Counted from the first letter of the stretch, positions 45,021-57,280 are shown. The stretch: 64,000 nt of DNA from Carex sylvatica (GCA_964058845.1 CAXKVR010000080.1:47118-111117); one strand, 5' to 3'. Notes: generated from the sequence alone by a model not told the origin. Numbers and translations: made by a program.

Positions 45021-45486
45021 TGTCAATTTATATAGCGAAAATCACTACTTTTTAGTATGAAAATGATGAAAAAACATATGCAAAGTACCCATTTTTCTAA
45101 ATTATTCGCCGCAAACGTGTTTTTAGGCTATTTTGACAGATTTTGGAGAAAGTTACTTATTTAGGACAGAAACAGAGAAAAATGTCATATTTAGGCCAAT
45201 TCTGAAGAAAACAGCAAAATATGACATCACATGGAGTATGCAAACACCTCACACGAAGTGCATAACATGCAACATGGTGAAATCACTGAAAATTCGACTA
45301 AGTTAGGTGCCTTACAGTATAGGATATACTGTATGTGGGCTCAAGCCTAGGTCGTAAGGGCACACAAATTCAATCCATAGACTGTCTAGTTTGGATTAAA
45401 TCTCAACCGTTGAGCAGCAACCTTTTAGAAGGACGAACCTACAGATGTGGTATACCTTGCTATGATTTGAAGTCTATATAATTAGA
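45021..45486 (+). mobile_element. Athila-type LTR fragment (second copy of the 1-530 repeat)
   Basis: It begins TGTCAATTTATATAGCG and follows 1-480 with many differences. It is interrupted by a solo LTR at 45487 and resumes at 48320-48390 (TTTATGGCATGAGAGGC...ATAGCCTCCATG). Downstream similarity is lost. Confidence 0.7.
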
Positions 45487-48319
45487 CGTTACGTTACAGA
45501 ATTTTAACAATTAATTTTTAAATGTTTTAAAAGCAAAAATTAAAAATCGTGCTAACGAAATAGAAATTTAAACCTTAAATAATGTCTCCCTCGGTAAGCA
45601 AGTTAAGTGTGAATTGAAACCGCATCGAAAATACGTAGTTCTGAACCTTTATAGGTCCAGTTCGTCCGCACTGGTGGTGAGTGCAGATGGTTGATCCATA
45701 CTGACTCCAGTTTCCTTTTTAAATTATGTTATGTATTATACCAATGCGTCCGCACTTATAAATTCTGTATTGGCTGAATTTTCTGAAATCTGACAAGTTC
45801 TGACTGCGGGTGTCTTGACCCGCACTAAAATTTCAATGCGGACGCATTAGCCTCGAACTTTTTCTTGTGAAGTGTCATTTTGATGAAAATTTGACAAAGT
45901 ACTGAGTGCGTCCGCACTGTATGTGAGTGCGTCCACATTCGTGTATATTTCTGTGTTTTCTGAGCTGCTGAAATTATGCTAAGTGTTGAGTGCGGGTGGC
46001 CGACCCGCGCTAAAAATGAGTACGTCCACACTGATGAATTTTCCTGTGATTTTCCAAGTTCTGAATAACTGTCTATGGTTGATGCGGGTGACTGACCCGC
46101 ACTGAAAGTGAGTGCGTCCGCACTGAAAGTGAGTGCGTCCGCACTCAGAGGGACTTTTAACCAAAATTCCATATTTTCTTTTTCCTTTCTCTCTTTCTCC
46201 TCCGTCCCTTTTCCCTATGCCTTGTGTGTACTCCGCCCAAAGAGAAGAGAAAAGAGAGAAATAGTTCTCTCTCCCTCTAAAACTCGCTATAACCCGTAAA
46301 ATCGAAGGTGAGACCGAGAAATTGGGCGTAGATCTCGTCTAGCTCTCCAAATTGGTACTCATTTCTCTCCTCTCTTCTCACCAAAATCCAGATTTTTACT
46401 ATTCTAGGGTTTTTGCTAGAAATCCGATATTTGTGCATACATTGCTAGTAATCGAGCTTTCTCGAGCTTCCTTGTTGTTTATTTGTCGATTATTTTCTCA
46501 ATTTTATCTTGATTTTGAATTTCCATTTCTGGAGCTTTTGGTACCAAATCCAAAATTGGGAAATGTGGTTGATTGATTAGGCTAACCCGACCAAATCGAC
46601 GTGTAATCAGTAAACCTCTCCCTCAACCTTGACATCTAGCGATTGATTCGAATTTCGACCAAATTAGGGTTTAATTAATCGGTAAATTGAATTGTTACGA
46701 GAACCAAAGTAGTGAAACGGTAAATTGATATACCCACAAATAGACCTAATTAAAATTTTGTATGGTTTAGAGGACCCAGATGTAAAGTGTGTGAATTTTA
46801 TAGAATGTTAGTAAGAAAGAAGAAATCAAAAGAATCGATACCAAAACATAGGAATGTATACGCCATTAATGAACTCGAGTAAGTATCTCGACTGTGGAAT
46901 CAGAATTAAATCAAATATACATGTAATATAGGTGTAGACTCAGTCGAGCAAGAATTCGCAGGACATTTCGAGATGTCTGATATGTAATTTAGCGATCCGC
47001 TCATCGTAAACAAGTGTGAAATTCTTGGACTTGTTTGATATTTTATTTTTAAAAATTTGCTTTATTCGTTTGTCATGTTGAATGTCTGATTGTTGCATCA
47101 TTGAATTGCGTAAATCATTTGCATAGCCCAATCAAATTAAACTCGAATTGACTTGACTTGAATGATTTGCATGCTTGTATGGTTATCAGTTGTATCAATC
47201 TATTATAATTTGATTATGGTTGAGAGTCATCACGAATTGCTGATTGAGAATGTATATGTGAACGGATTTACAAAGTTGAGCTATATAGCTGACTTAGATC
47301 CTGTACATGTGTGTGGATTTACGAAGTTGAGCTGTATAGCTGACTTTGAGCTCGGGATCCTTCTAGCGCTTTAGGTGAATGGTCCTCAGTTTTCTCAGTA
47401 TCGGTTGGGATGAGAGGTGAGTGATTATATTGATATGTGGATTGAAATCGTGGGTGACAAGTGTAACGTCTGTGGCTCGATGGCATTCTCCTACGTGTTA
47501 ATGCGTTTGGACAGTCAATTGAATATGACGACAATTGGAATTATTTCAAAGTGAATTTTCTTTATATGATTTGAACCATACCTTAGGAAATGGTTAAGCC
47601 AAGCAATTACAGATGGGTGTCAGATAAAGGGTCCAGCTCGGTGGAACGTCTGTAGGTGTCAGTAATCCTACAGACGAGGGTCAGATAAAGAGTCCAGCTC
47701 GATAGAATATCTGTAGTTGCTACAAGCCCTAATAAATCGAGTTAAGCCCAATATGTGTTTGTTTGAACTTCATCTTGGAAATTCCGTTAATTGTGATTCA
47801 TTTGATTTGTTTGTTGTCGAGAATATGCATCCCTTTAAATTATGAATATGTATATGTTTGAATTGCTATTGTATGGGTTTTCATTTTTGAATATGGAGTT
47901 TGATTGCAAGTCCAATAATCTAACTGTGGCAAATTTCGCACTGAGGATTTATTCTCACCCCACCCTTCGGGTTATCTTATAGGTTCTGGTGTGACTGAGT
48001 CTGGGGAGGTACGTACTCAGTAGGCCTCTGGTATAGGTCACCATTACCTCAGTAGATATTTGGTTAGTTGGCTAGAGATGTATATATTATTTTTGATCGT
48101 ATAACTCTCTATGTCATACCTGATAGTCGGTATCCATATGTGATACCTTGATGTATTATACTTTTACCATACTCATGTACTCAGATTTATATATATGCAC
48201 TTGTTTTATATTTATTTGTCGTGAATTTCTGAATGTAATGTTAATTGCCTTGTAAGCATACACGGAATTGTATGCTTACAGCGGGGGACTGTCGCCATCC
48301 GTGGCCGCAGGGTGTGACA
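45487..48319 (-). mobile_element. Solo LTR (TGTCACACCC type), 2.83 kb, minus
   Basis: On the minus strand it starts TGTCACACCCTGCGGCC at 48319 and ends GTAACGTAACG at 45487; the last base probably decayed from A. A 5-bp duplication TTAGA lies at 45482-45486 and 48320-48324. It is related to 12607-15099 by its start and a subterminal block (GCAAATTTCGCACTGAGG, inverse). It contains no coding frame or primer site. The dyad cluster is at 45659-46145. A Tekay/Del-type chromovirus origin is an inference from end sequence and length. Confidence 0.75.
45659..46145. repeat. Paired AGTGCGTCCGCACT dyads in the solo LTR
   Basis: Repeated near-palindromes read AGTGCGTCCGCACT or the variant TGCGGGTGNC...GACCCGCACT. 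Centres 45911.5/45932.5 are 21 bp apart, and 46096.5/46117.5/46138.5 form a 21-bp ladder. Others lie at 45665.5, 45749.5, 45819.5, 45841.5, 46004.5 and 46025.5. Short frames across this block are a by-product of the repeats. Confidence 0.85.
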
Positions 48320-48390
48320 TTAGAGCTCTATTTATGGCATGAGAGGCTAATATTAGCCATGTAAATGCTAAATATAGCCTCCATGTTTTT

Positions 48391-48649
48391 CAAAGCTAAA
48401 CTATATCACCCAAGACATACATAGCAGTACCAGGCATAAGAAGATGAGGCATAAGAAGATGAGACATACATAGTAGTTCAAATTACATAGCGGTATCACA
48501 AATTACATAATAAAAATAAAATAAATTGCAAATATTGACTTCAATGGAATCACAGCTTCTAGAAAGAAGTTTTATCTCATCTATCATAGTTTGAACATAC
48601 ATAGCAGTTCAACATTACATCTACTCTTTGCCAAATGTTCTCAATTAGC
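48391..48649. other. Noncoding, short internal repeats
   Basis: Short direct repeats occur (AGGCATAAGAAGATGAG twice near 48436-48470; ACATACATAGCAGTTCAA-like units near 48416, 48470 and 48596). I recognise no gene or element end. Confidence 0.4.
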
Positions 48650-48960
48650 TTCTCAATCTGCAAAAAAGTTTTATATCCTCATCACTCTCCCTTTGCCAAA
48701 TGCTCTCAATTAGCTTCTCAATCTACAATACGAATTGATAAACAGATTTGTGATTGTTTACCAATAACTTAAATATAGCATTCATACTTTCACTTCTCTG
48801 AGTAGTTGACATGTCGGTAAAAAAAGTGCCTCAAAAGTAGGCTGGTACCCATTGCTCCCGATTTATGTACATCACCGTGATGTACTTATTGTTGTGCAAG
48901 TTGTACATGTTGAGTTTTGATAGTTCAAACTCATTGATTAGCTTAAGATGTGGAAAGAGT
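48650..48960 (-). pseudogene. FAR1/MULE-transposase pseudogene, C-terminal fragment
   Basis: The minus strand reads LINEFELSKLNMYNLHNNKY, then REQWVPAYF and MSTTQRSESMNAIFK, the region after the MULE transposase core in FAR1-related proteins. A TGA/TAG interrupts it after WVPAYF and another stop follows VYQFVL, so it is non-functional. Upstream of it on the minus strand is a T-rich stretch ending in AAG that could be an intron acceptor. The rest of the gene lies at 51028-51849 and 56746-57056. Confidence 0.72.
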
Positions 48961-51027
48961 GTAAAATAAAAAATTTACTTCTAACTTAAGCCAATAATTA
49001 AACGAGGTATGTCAGGAAATATTACAAGGCGGTCCACCTTCCGTATTCCTTTGACATCAAAACTCTTTTTAATCCTTTTACAGATCTACTCCATAATTGA
49101 TTTCTAAAACTTTAATCTACTTACCAATTAAATAGATTAATATATTTAATTGATATAACATATTTATACCTTGTTTTCAAACTCTAATTAGAATGCAGAC
49201 CGAGCGAGAAGAGCAACACTAGGAATGACTCGTCTCATAGTATCAGGCATCTGATACCTCTATCGGTTATCCACCAGGACTAACCAGAGAGCAATTTATT
49301 TTTTTGCTAGAAATACTATAAACCATGAAATTCTACAAAAATACGATTCTGTGAAATAACCGTAACCGAGAAAGATAGAAAATAGATTAACAAACTGATT
49401 AGACAATTTGATAACACGTGAATTAGTATTTCTCTCTCTAAACACCATGACCTTATATAGGCATTAGGGTCGGTTAGGAAAATGACCGAAATACCCCTAT
49501 GGTTTGACCTATTTACCAATATGCCATGGGTGTGGCGGTTTCAAGGAAGATAAGTCAAAATCAAATTTTGCACTTAGGCCCAAATTTAAATCTAATTGTT
49601 TTGGGCTTTTCGATTTGGGCTTTAATTATTAATTAAGCCTTTAATTGTTAATGGATTTTCGGCCAATAATTAAAATCCAAATCAAATATATATAATTATC
49701 ATGTACAATTATATTTCTCTCGGTTGTTGTTTCGGTAACTTTTATACAACGTACCGTGTACGTTTATAAATTAACCTTTTATTTTTGCTTTTCCATTTTT
49801 ACATGACATTTATAATTTAATTATATCACGTATAATTAATTATAACGATCTTATTATTAATCATAATAAATTTATAATTAATCAACAAAATTCTCCGATT
49901 AGCTCCTATACGGTGTGACCCAATAGGATCTGTGTTATGTTGGTAAATAGAATTAAAACTGTTTTAGCTTCTATAATAATATGAGGCATCTGACATATGC
50001 ACTATGACTATCGAATTACACAAATGATGTTGGACTGTACAATGAATTGCTATCCTCTGTGGAGCTTATAGCTGCGGAGCTTTTAATCTGGTCCGTTCAT
50101 TTTGATCGGATGGACAAGATCAGATCTCAAAATTTAGACCCCTCTAATCTTGGTCCGTCCGATCAAAATGAACGGACCAGATTAAAAGCTTCGCACAGCT
50201 CCTTAGATAAAAGCTCCACAGAGGATACGCTCCCACTGTACAATACCACGATCCAATAAACTATTTTACTTGTGTCAGTTCTTCTGTCTCATAGCTATCA
50301 GATCAATTTCAAGGTATGTGTGTCATCCTTGCCAACTTAATCTTTTCTTGATCTTGAGCAGATTATCAAATATAATTACTCTTGTAATTATACCACTAGC
50401 AGATAATCTTACTCTATCAAATAATCCAGTGATGCTATAACACATATAGAGATATGAGAGACAATAATGCTTTTGGTAAACCATCACTTCCTCAGCTAAG
50501 CTATGCATACGGAAGTGCTACCGTTATAACTATTTTTTACGGACATCGTTAGATAACACTCACACATACACATCTTTTAGTAGAAACGATGAATACCTCA
50601 TAATGTATAACTTAATACTGAATTAAAACATTAATAACACGAACACAATTCCATTTAATGTTTCATTCGGAGTTTGTTAAATATCATGTTCCTAGAACAC
50701 GTATCTATGTGATTAAAATTACATCTCTTGTCAGTGGTCTGTAAAACTTGACCATCTTTTAATCTACATACTAACCTTGTAGCCGTCAATTAGTGTTCCT
50801 GCTAATTACCTTGGTTAGTGACTTTTAAGAATATATATCATATATATTATGTAGTTTCACAATTTCAGTCATGAACTCGAAATGATCCATAAATGTAATA
50901 ATACTCAAGGCAATAAAATAATATATAATTAAACATTCAATTCATGAACAAAGATTTATATGATAAATTATCGTATTATTAACTTATAGATTATTACAAA
51001 CTAATAGTACATGTCCTACATAGCTAT
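48961..51027. other. Gap between FAR1 fragments: intron or inserted DNA
   Basis: About 2 kb of AT-rich DNA separates two FAR1 fragments. It holds the fold-back MITE at 50051-50227. A minus-strand stretch at 49170-49290 looks faintly coding (MPDTMRRVIPSVALLARSAF) but contains stops and I do not recognise it. Whether the gap was an original intron or a later insertion is open. Confidence 0.4.
50051..50227. mobile_element. Fold-back MITE, 177 bp
   Basis: The ends TATCCTCTGTGGAGCTT and AAGCTCCACAGAGGATA are perfect inverses. Inner arms GGTCCGTTCATTTTGATCGG and inverse extend the pairing to about 75 bp per arm. A loop of about 25 bp separates them. TA at each end may be the target duplication (Stowaway-like). 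Confidence 0.85.
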
Positions 51028-51849
51028 CTAACATTTCTCAAAATCTAAAACTGTCTTACTACGGATGATTATAGCCTTTAATTCATCCTCAAACCCATGC
51101 TTCTCATTGTAAAGCTTCACAAAGCGTTCCATTGCCTTCCTCATTATATGCCACTGACAGTATCTATGGACAATTTTTGAAAAAATCAACTCAATTGCCT
51201 TCCTTATCGCGGGATCTTGGTCGGTAATAATGGCAGAAGGATGTTTGTCGTACATTGTCTCTAACCATGTTTTGAAAAACCACCAAAATTTATTCGTTGT
51301 CTCGCATTTGAGAAGAGCCATGCTAAATAAGATGGATTGACGGTAGTTGTTGACTCCAATGAACGGTGCGAAAGACATGTTGTACTTGTTTGTCTGATAG
51401 GTGGTGTAAAAAGTCACGACATCACCGAACTCTTTGTATGCTCTCCTTTCTCTACCATCAACCCAAAAAATATTCTTGACAACACCATTCTCATCTGTCA
51501 ATACTGAATAAAAGAACTCGGGATCCTCTTGCTTCTGTTTGAAATATATTAAAAGTTGTGTGAACATCAACCCCTACGAGCTTTACATTGTCCCCCACTA
51601 TTAGATTGCTTATATCTTTTTTTTTGAACCTAGCATTCCCCTTACCATCATTTTCAATAGCTATATATTCCATAATTTGTGATGTTCTCACATTTTGAGC
51701 ACTCAATTTACGAATGATCTCCTTCTGACTTGTCATCATGCACTTATGGGATCGCAAATCTTGAATCTTCAAAGGGCTCGTGATTAGCACATGATTGTGA
51801 TCCTCCACAAAGATGCTCACTCTTTCCATTTTCCACTTTTCATAATTAT
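51028..51849 (-). pseudogene. FAR1/MULE-transposase pseudogene, middle fragment
   Basis: The fragment continues the FAR1 DNA-binding region (KWKMERVSIFVEDHNHVLIT, then LRSHK) into the MULE transposase core. That core has NIFWVDGRERRAYKEFGDVV, TYQTNKYNMSFAPFIGVNNY, ITDQDPAIRKAI and HRYCQWHI. Proteins of this kind are either transcription factors of phytochrome-A signalling (FAR1/FRS) or transposases of Mutator-like elements. A frameshift lies near 51550-51570 and a stop follows FEKC at 51028. The 5' part is separated by a 4.9-kb solo LTR. The gene is dead. Confidence 0.85.
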
Positions 51850-54800
51850 TGTCACACCCCAAACCAGGAATTCTGAATTAAGGTGTGATCAACCTCGCCT
51901 CGTACTTAATTAATCATTAAGTACGCAAGGCTAAATAACAAAATAATCAAACAGCAGCGGAAGCATAAGATAAAGTATCAGCATCAGTCACATAAACAAT
52001 AAATAAATATAAACATACATGTCATACATACAATCCGTCTCGGATCCATAAATAACATCCACTAATGAAAGGAGATACATGATCTAGCGAGATCCGTATA
52101 TATAATACAAGAATACGGATACTCGTGATCATAATCAAAATTCTAACATAAAAGTAAATCAAACGGTGTGGCCATCAAGGACAGCTCCTGGCACCTCCTG
52201 CTGCGGACCGCCAGACTCTGTACCTAAAACCCACGAAACAACTTGTGGGTGAGCGACGAATCGCCCAGTATGTGACCCAGAATTATCCCCTCAGAGATCC
52301 TCTACGGTCAAAGCACTTTTAATTATAAAATGAATAAACTTTAAAATATGCATATGTGTGAACCTATATTAATATCTAATAAAATTTATAATACTTCTTA
52401 ATGATGCCATGATGCGATTATTCTATTATGCCAACATGCAAAATAACCCAAAGTAAAATCAAAGTATAATATCGGATAGAAATCAAATCGGAATCTAATA
52501 CACCTCGCACTGTGTGCCCAAATATAATAATGATATAGAATCAAATAAAAGTCACCCCGTGCCGTGCCAATAGGATCAAAGGATCCGAATAATATAATCC
52601 AAGGACTGCGATCATAGGCACAATGATACACGTTGCCTAGTGACATCGAGCATTGCCCACAAGTTATAAGCACGCTAGCCGATAGGTATATCAAAATCTG
52701 GTGTGTCATCTCGCCTAACGAATTATCACCCAAACATATCAAATAGGAGAAATCATACAATGCATGTCGTAAAATTGTTAATCTCTTCCCTCATGAGCAG
52801 GAGAGAACTCTACCGTCCGGCCAGACCAATAGGACCAGGGGGCTCGTCGACCTTATGCACTTGCACTTCATTCCTCAAGGTCCGCATTGGGCCTTGGGAA
52901 CTTCCGTTTCTAGGCAAAGTAGCTCCTAATGTAGGGAAGGAATAAATTTCCGAATCGTACCGTGCCACAGAACTCGAGATCGGAACTGCTCACGTCAAAT
53001 AGTAAAATGATCGAAAATGATACATAATCAAGGTTTATACATATAATATAAATCCTAAAGCCATCCAAGAATCAAGTGACCCTCAGCTCAATGGCTGTCG
53101 GGCCGTCCCATGCCAAGTGACACCGAGACGGAACGAAGTCACTCGGCTCTGCTCAGCCCTCACCAATGCATGCATGTGCACGTAATATAATAATAATATA
53201 TTGTCTTCCACGAGAAGAAGACAAACTAATAACCTAATATTCTAATAATCTACATATAATATTATTTAATTACTCTACTCTTAAAATACAGTAAATTCGA
53301 GTTTATTAGGGTTTATGCAATTCTACCTACAGTGCAGAAAGGATAAACATGCTCTACAATTTTAATGCAACTACTTAAAAATAAAGTGCGGATGTCAGGT
53401 CAGATGGATCGACTGGTAAGAGTACGCCCACAAAAAGAATAATTCAAATATCCCACACCTGTGGGGGCTGGAGTCTCTGTTGCTAACCGTCAGCGAAATC
53501 AACGGAAACCACCTATGCTCCGAACTACGTGTCAACCGGATCAGTCCACGGATCAGACTCGTACGGGATCTGCTGATCTGAAGTTACGCAATTTAAACTA
53601 ATTAAAATCTACGCTAAGTTATTCTAACCCTCGCCCCATTTAATATGTTTACTCGTATTTTTGATTAATTTGGTTTTATAAAAATTACCAATTCAGTCAG
53701 TCGGACTGAACCGGTTAGTCAGATATTGATCATTTACTTTCATGCCATTGAGCTTAGTATTAATCTTAATTTATAATTTCATCAGATATTGAATATTCAC
53801 TTTGATTTAAATTAATCTAATTTTAATCTAAAATGATTTCTAGTTTTAATACTTTAATTTGAAGATATATTGCTTGCAAAAATTCAAATGTCGAATTATT
53901 CGCAAAAATAACTATTCATGAGTTAAGGTAAATTAAATATGTTTTACTTAATCACTCTATTTACTTATCGACTTCGATTTATTTAATCTTGGCTATAATC
54001 ATTAAAATTGACCGAGTGCGATTTCAGAAGTCAATTTTGTTATTATAAAAATTCACCTAATGCTACTATTTTAATTAAAGGTGTAAACATTGTAATCATT
54101 ACTATCTAATATTCAGTTTAATATCTTTTAGTTAGTTTAATTTAAATACGAAATTTATTTATAATATTTAAAAAAAAAAAAACTATTTATCTATTTTATG
54201 CGTTTCTAATTATTTCTAATTAAGTCGGACAATTCGTTATTTTATAACTAATCTAATTTTACGTTTAATTCGTCGTTTCGATTCTAAATTAAAATAAATA
54301 TTTTTCGTTGCAAATTAATTGTACTTTATTAATTAGCAACGAAGTTTTTATAAAAGTTTTAATTAAACTTGTTTATTAGACTCTTATCTTATTTCTACTT
54401 CATATATATAAATAAAATAGTATAGCTTATAATAATTTATGATAAATCACTTGTTTACTTTAATGGATAATTGCTTAAATATATATTAGCTTACATATTA
54501 TACATTTTGTATTATATTATATGATAAGAACTATCTTAAATAACTTGTTATCAAATATTTGATATTTCTATAATATTCATTACAAAATCAAGATATGTAT
54601 CATATGTTTTTTTCTCGATACGTAGTATGGATATATATATATATAACTCAGCTGTGTGTAATTTATTATAATCTCATGTATATCCTGCTTGGTCATAAGA
54701 ATAAAATACGTATCACATATCAAAATGCTATATTATTTGATCTCCATAAAATATAAGTTACAACTCTTATGTTGTATAATATTTTGTTAATTAAATACAA

Positions 54801-56745
54801 TTCTTTACATAAATAGTTATAATAATCTTATTTATTTGTCATGATAGTTACACATACATTTAATGTTACATTTTATATTCACATCTTAACAAGTAAAAAT
54901 TACTTATTATAGTTAATGTCATTCTTTGCTAATTATTTTATGAACCTTTAATTTAGCATTTAAGTGGCCCATTTACCAACATTTCAATTCAAGGCCTCTT
55001 TACAATTATTTCAATTCACCTATGGCCGGCCCTATACTCAAAATCTCATCATTTTACATCTAGGCCCTTGCACTTAATTCATTTACACAATTTAGGGGTA
55101 ATTAGTATATCAAGCTCTAAACTTTTAAAATCTCGCAAAATGGTCCCTGTCAGTTCAAAGGCTGGTATACACACAAAATCAGCACCATACCAGTAGTATA
55201 CTGGGCTGGTACCACTGGTACCAGCACTTCACATTTCACACATAGCAACACAGCCAAGCACAAGCAAGACCAGCAAAACAGAGAACAAGCACAGGTCAAG
55301 GCAATAAGTCAGAGGCAAACAGAACCAGCACACATACACCACAGCACATTTACCAGACAGACAGAAACGGAGAAGGGCCAAAAATCAGAACAGAACACGA
55401 GGCGCAGGCAACAACAGAACCAAACCCAACAGGTCAAGAAAGGTCTCAACAAGGCACCACAAAGCACAACCCAGGAACATCACTCGTCGTTCAATTCAAG
55501 CCTTGACGACGCACAAGTCAGTACCTTGGCCGGAAAAATCAACAACCCGCGGAAAGGTAATTTATCTATTTGAAACCCGACAAGAAAACCCCAGCCAATT
55601 TAAATGGGATATTTCAAAGATTTACCCGATTTAGCAAAGCAATAGAGAGGGAGATGGGAAGTGGCCGGTATCAAGGAAGCACTTCGCTTCACGGCCGTTA
55701 ACTAGCAAATTCACCACCACACCGAGGCAACAGAAAAATTAGAAGCACCAACAGAGTCATCACCAGAATGCACTACCGAATCCTTAACGGGTCGGGTAAT
55801 TACCAATAACCAAAGGAAAATGGAAAAGAGGGGCAATGGCAGAAATTCTCAACACATGAGCAAGGCAAAGAGGCAGCAACAGAAACGAGAGAGTTAGAGG
55901 GGTTATTTATAACCGGGATAGGTAGAAGAGGGGCTCAGTCAACCTTCTCAGAGAGCAGGTGCTCGAAGGGACAGTGGAGTCGTCGGAAGTACATAACCCT
56001 GACAAGCACACGATGGCCAAGACTTTTTAAACAAGGCAAAAGAGAGGGAGGGGGCGGGCTTCTCCTTTAATTTCGTCTCCAGGAAGGAGAAATGGAGAGC
56101 GAGAAAGAGCTCGGTGGGGTGTGCTAGCCAGCGACAGAGGAGGCAGAGAAGAGAGGGGCGCCTCTCTCGCGCGGACAGGAGGGAAAGAAGGAGACGGGGA
56201 AAGAGAAGAGGGGCTGGGTCCCGCTGTCGGTGAGAAAAGGAAAGAAGAGGGGGAGGGTCTTGGACCCGAAAATTTTATTCAATGGAGTTAATTCTCCCTT
56301 TTTCCATTAATTCAATCCAATGGATCAGATGGTTCTAAAATTTGTGCTAGATGTATATCCAACGGTTCAAATAAATCCAAAAGTAATATAGGCTCTAATT
56401 GATATGAATTGAATGAGTAAAATTCGATTCTCACGAAATTGATTTGAAATGTGTTACTAATTATTCGAATTCTTATAGTTCAAATTTATAACTTGGTGGA
56501 TTCGATATTAGATCTTCTATAATCTTATATATATTTATATATAATTATCTATTCAAATTTCATTTCTAAATCTTTAAATAGTTAATGTACATGATTTCAT
56601 AATGTATTTATATTTCAAAATTTTAGATTCATCAGTCAGATAAAATCTGATCGATCATTAATAAAAAATATATATATATATATATATTTAAGCATAAAGA
56701 TCCTTTTAATCGATTAATCATGTTTTAAAATTTTGGAATATAACA
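51850..56745 (+). mobile_element. Solo LTR (TGTCACACCCC type), 4.9 kb, inside the FAR1 pseudogene
   Basis: It begins TGTCACACCCCAAACCAGG and ends GGAATATAACA. A 5-bp duplication ATTAT (51845-51849 and 56746-56750) lies within the FAR1 reading frame. There is no reverse-transcriptase frame, primer site or internal LTR copy, so it is best read as an unusually long solo LTR; a non-autonomous element is possible. It is AT-rich in 53.6-55.0 kb and GC-richer at 55.4-56.3 kb. Dyads are at 55163-55223. The short frames at 52398-52945 are not convincing genes. Confidence 0.7.
55163..55223. repeat. GGTACC-type dyad cluster in the 4.9-kb solo LTR
   Basis: Near-palindromes related to CTGGTACCAG are centred at 55166.5, 55188.5 and 55210.5 (steps of 22 bp). 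A second interleaved set lies at 55198.5 and 55219.5 (21 bp). Confidence 0.7.
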
Positions 56746-57056
56746 ATTATGATCCTAAATAAGGCCTTGCAGTCGATCTTTGTAATCTTATGTTCTTTCT
56801 CAAGTGTAGCAAGATTCGTCGAGCATCCAATCGGCCTCTCTTTTCTTTTATGCCATTCTAATTTTTCTTCTTTGGAACAAACATACCGAACCGATGACAA
56901 CCCATTATTATTAGTTGTTGAACTATTTTTGCGAACACTAAATCCAACAGAACATGCATAATTGTTGTAGAAAGTGTATGCCTCCTTAGGTGTATTGAAC
57001 TCCATGCCGACATACATCTTAGTTGTATTATTTGACAAAGGCTCGTATTGCTTCAT
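56746..57056 (-). pseudogene. FAR1/MULE-transposase pseudogene, N-terminal fragment
   Basis: It starts at ATG 57056 and encodes the FAR1 DNA-binding domain: GMEFNTPKEAYTFYNNYACS, VGFSVRKNSS, then YVCSKE and CKALFRI. This zinc-coordinating, WRKY-GCM1-related fold is shared by FAR1/FRS transcription factors and MULE transposases. The frame is interrupted at 56745 by the solo LTR; the next residues (NNYEKWKME) resume at 51849. An upstream exon cannot be excluded. Confidence 0.82.
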
Positions 57057-57280
57057 AATAATGGATGTAGGGATCGGTGATATCTGGCTGTTTCACATAA
57101 GCAAATCATAATCACTAAATACTCTTGCTTAAGTTGCAATTATAAATGTTTAAAAATTTAAAATAACAAAGATTACCTACATATGAATTCTTGAATTATT
57201 TTCATCTCCATCGACATAAATGTAAAACTGTAATATTCAATTTAAAGTCTCCAGAGATAAAATGGTCCCAAATAAATAAT
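57057..57280. other. Short intergenic stretch
   Basis: AT-rich; possibly the upstream region of the FAR1 pseudogene. Nothing specific is recognised. Confidence 0.4.

Noticed and set aside
45825..46172. 115-aa minus-strand ORF with repeated SADALTFSA-like peptides
   Set aside because: It reads through the 21-bp-spaced dyads of a solo LTR; the peptide repeat follows from the DNA repeat.
52398..52945. Short ORFs within the 4.9-kb solo LTR
   Set aside because: No domain, opposite overlapping frames, inside a noncoding LTR.
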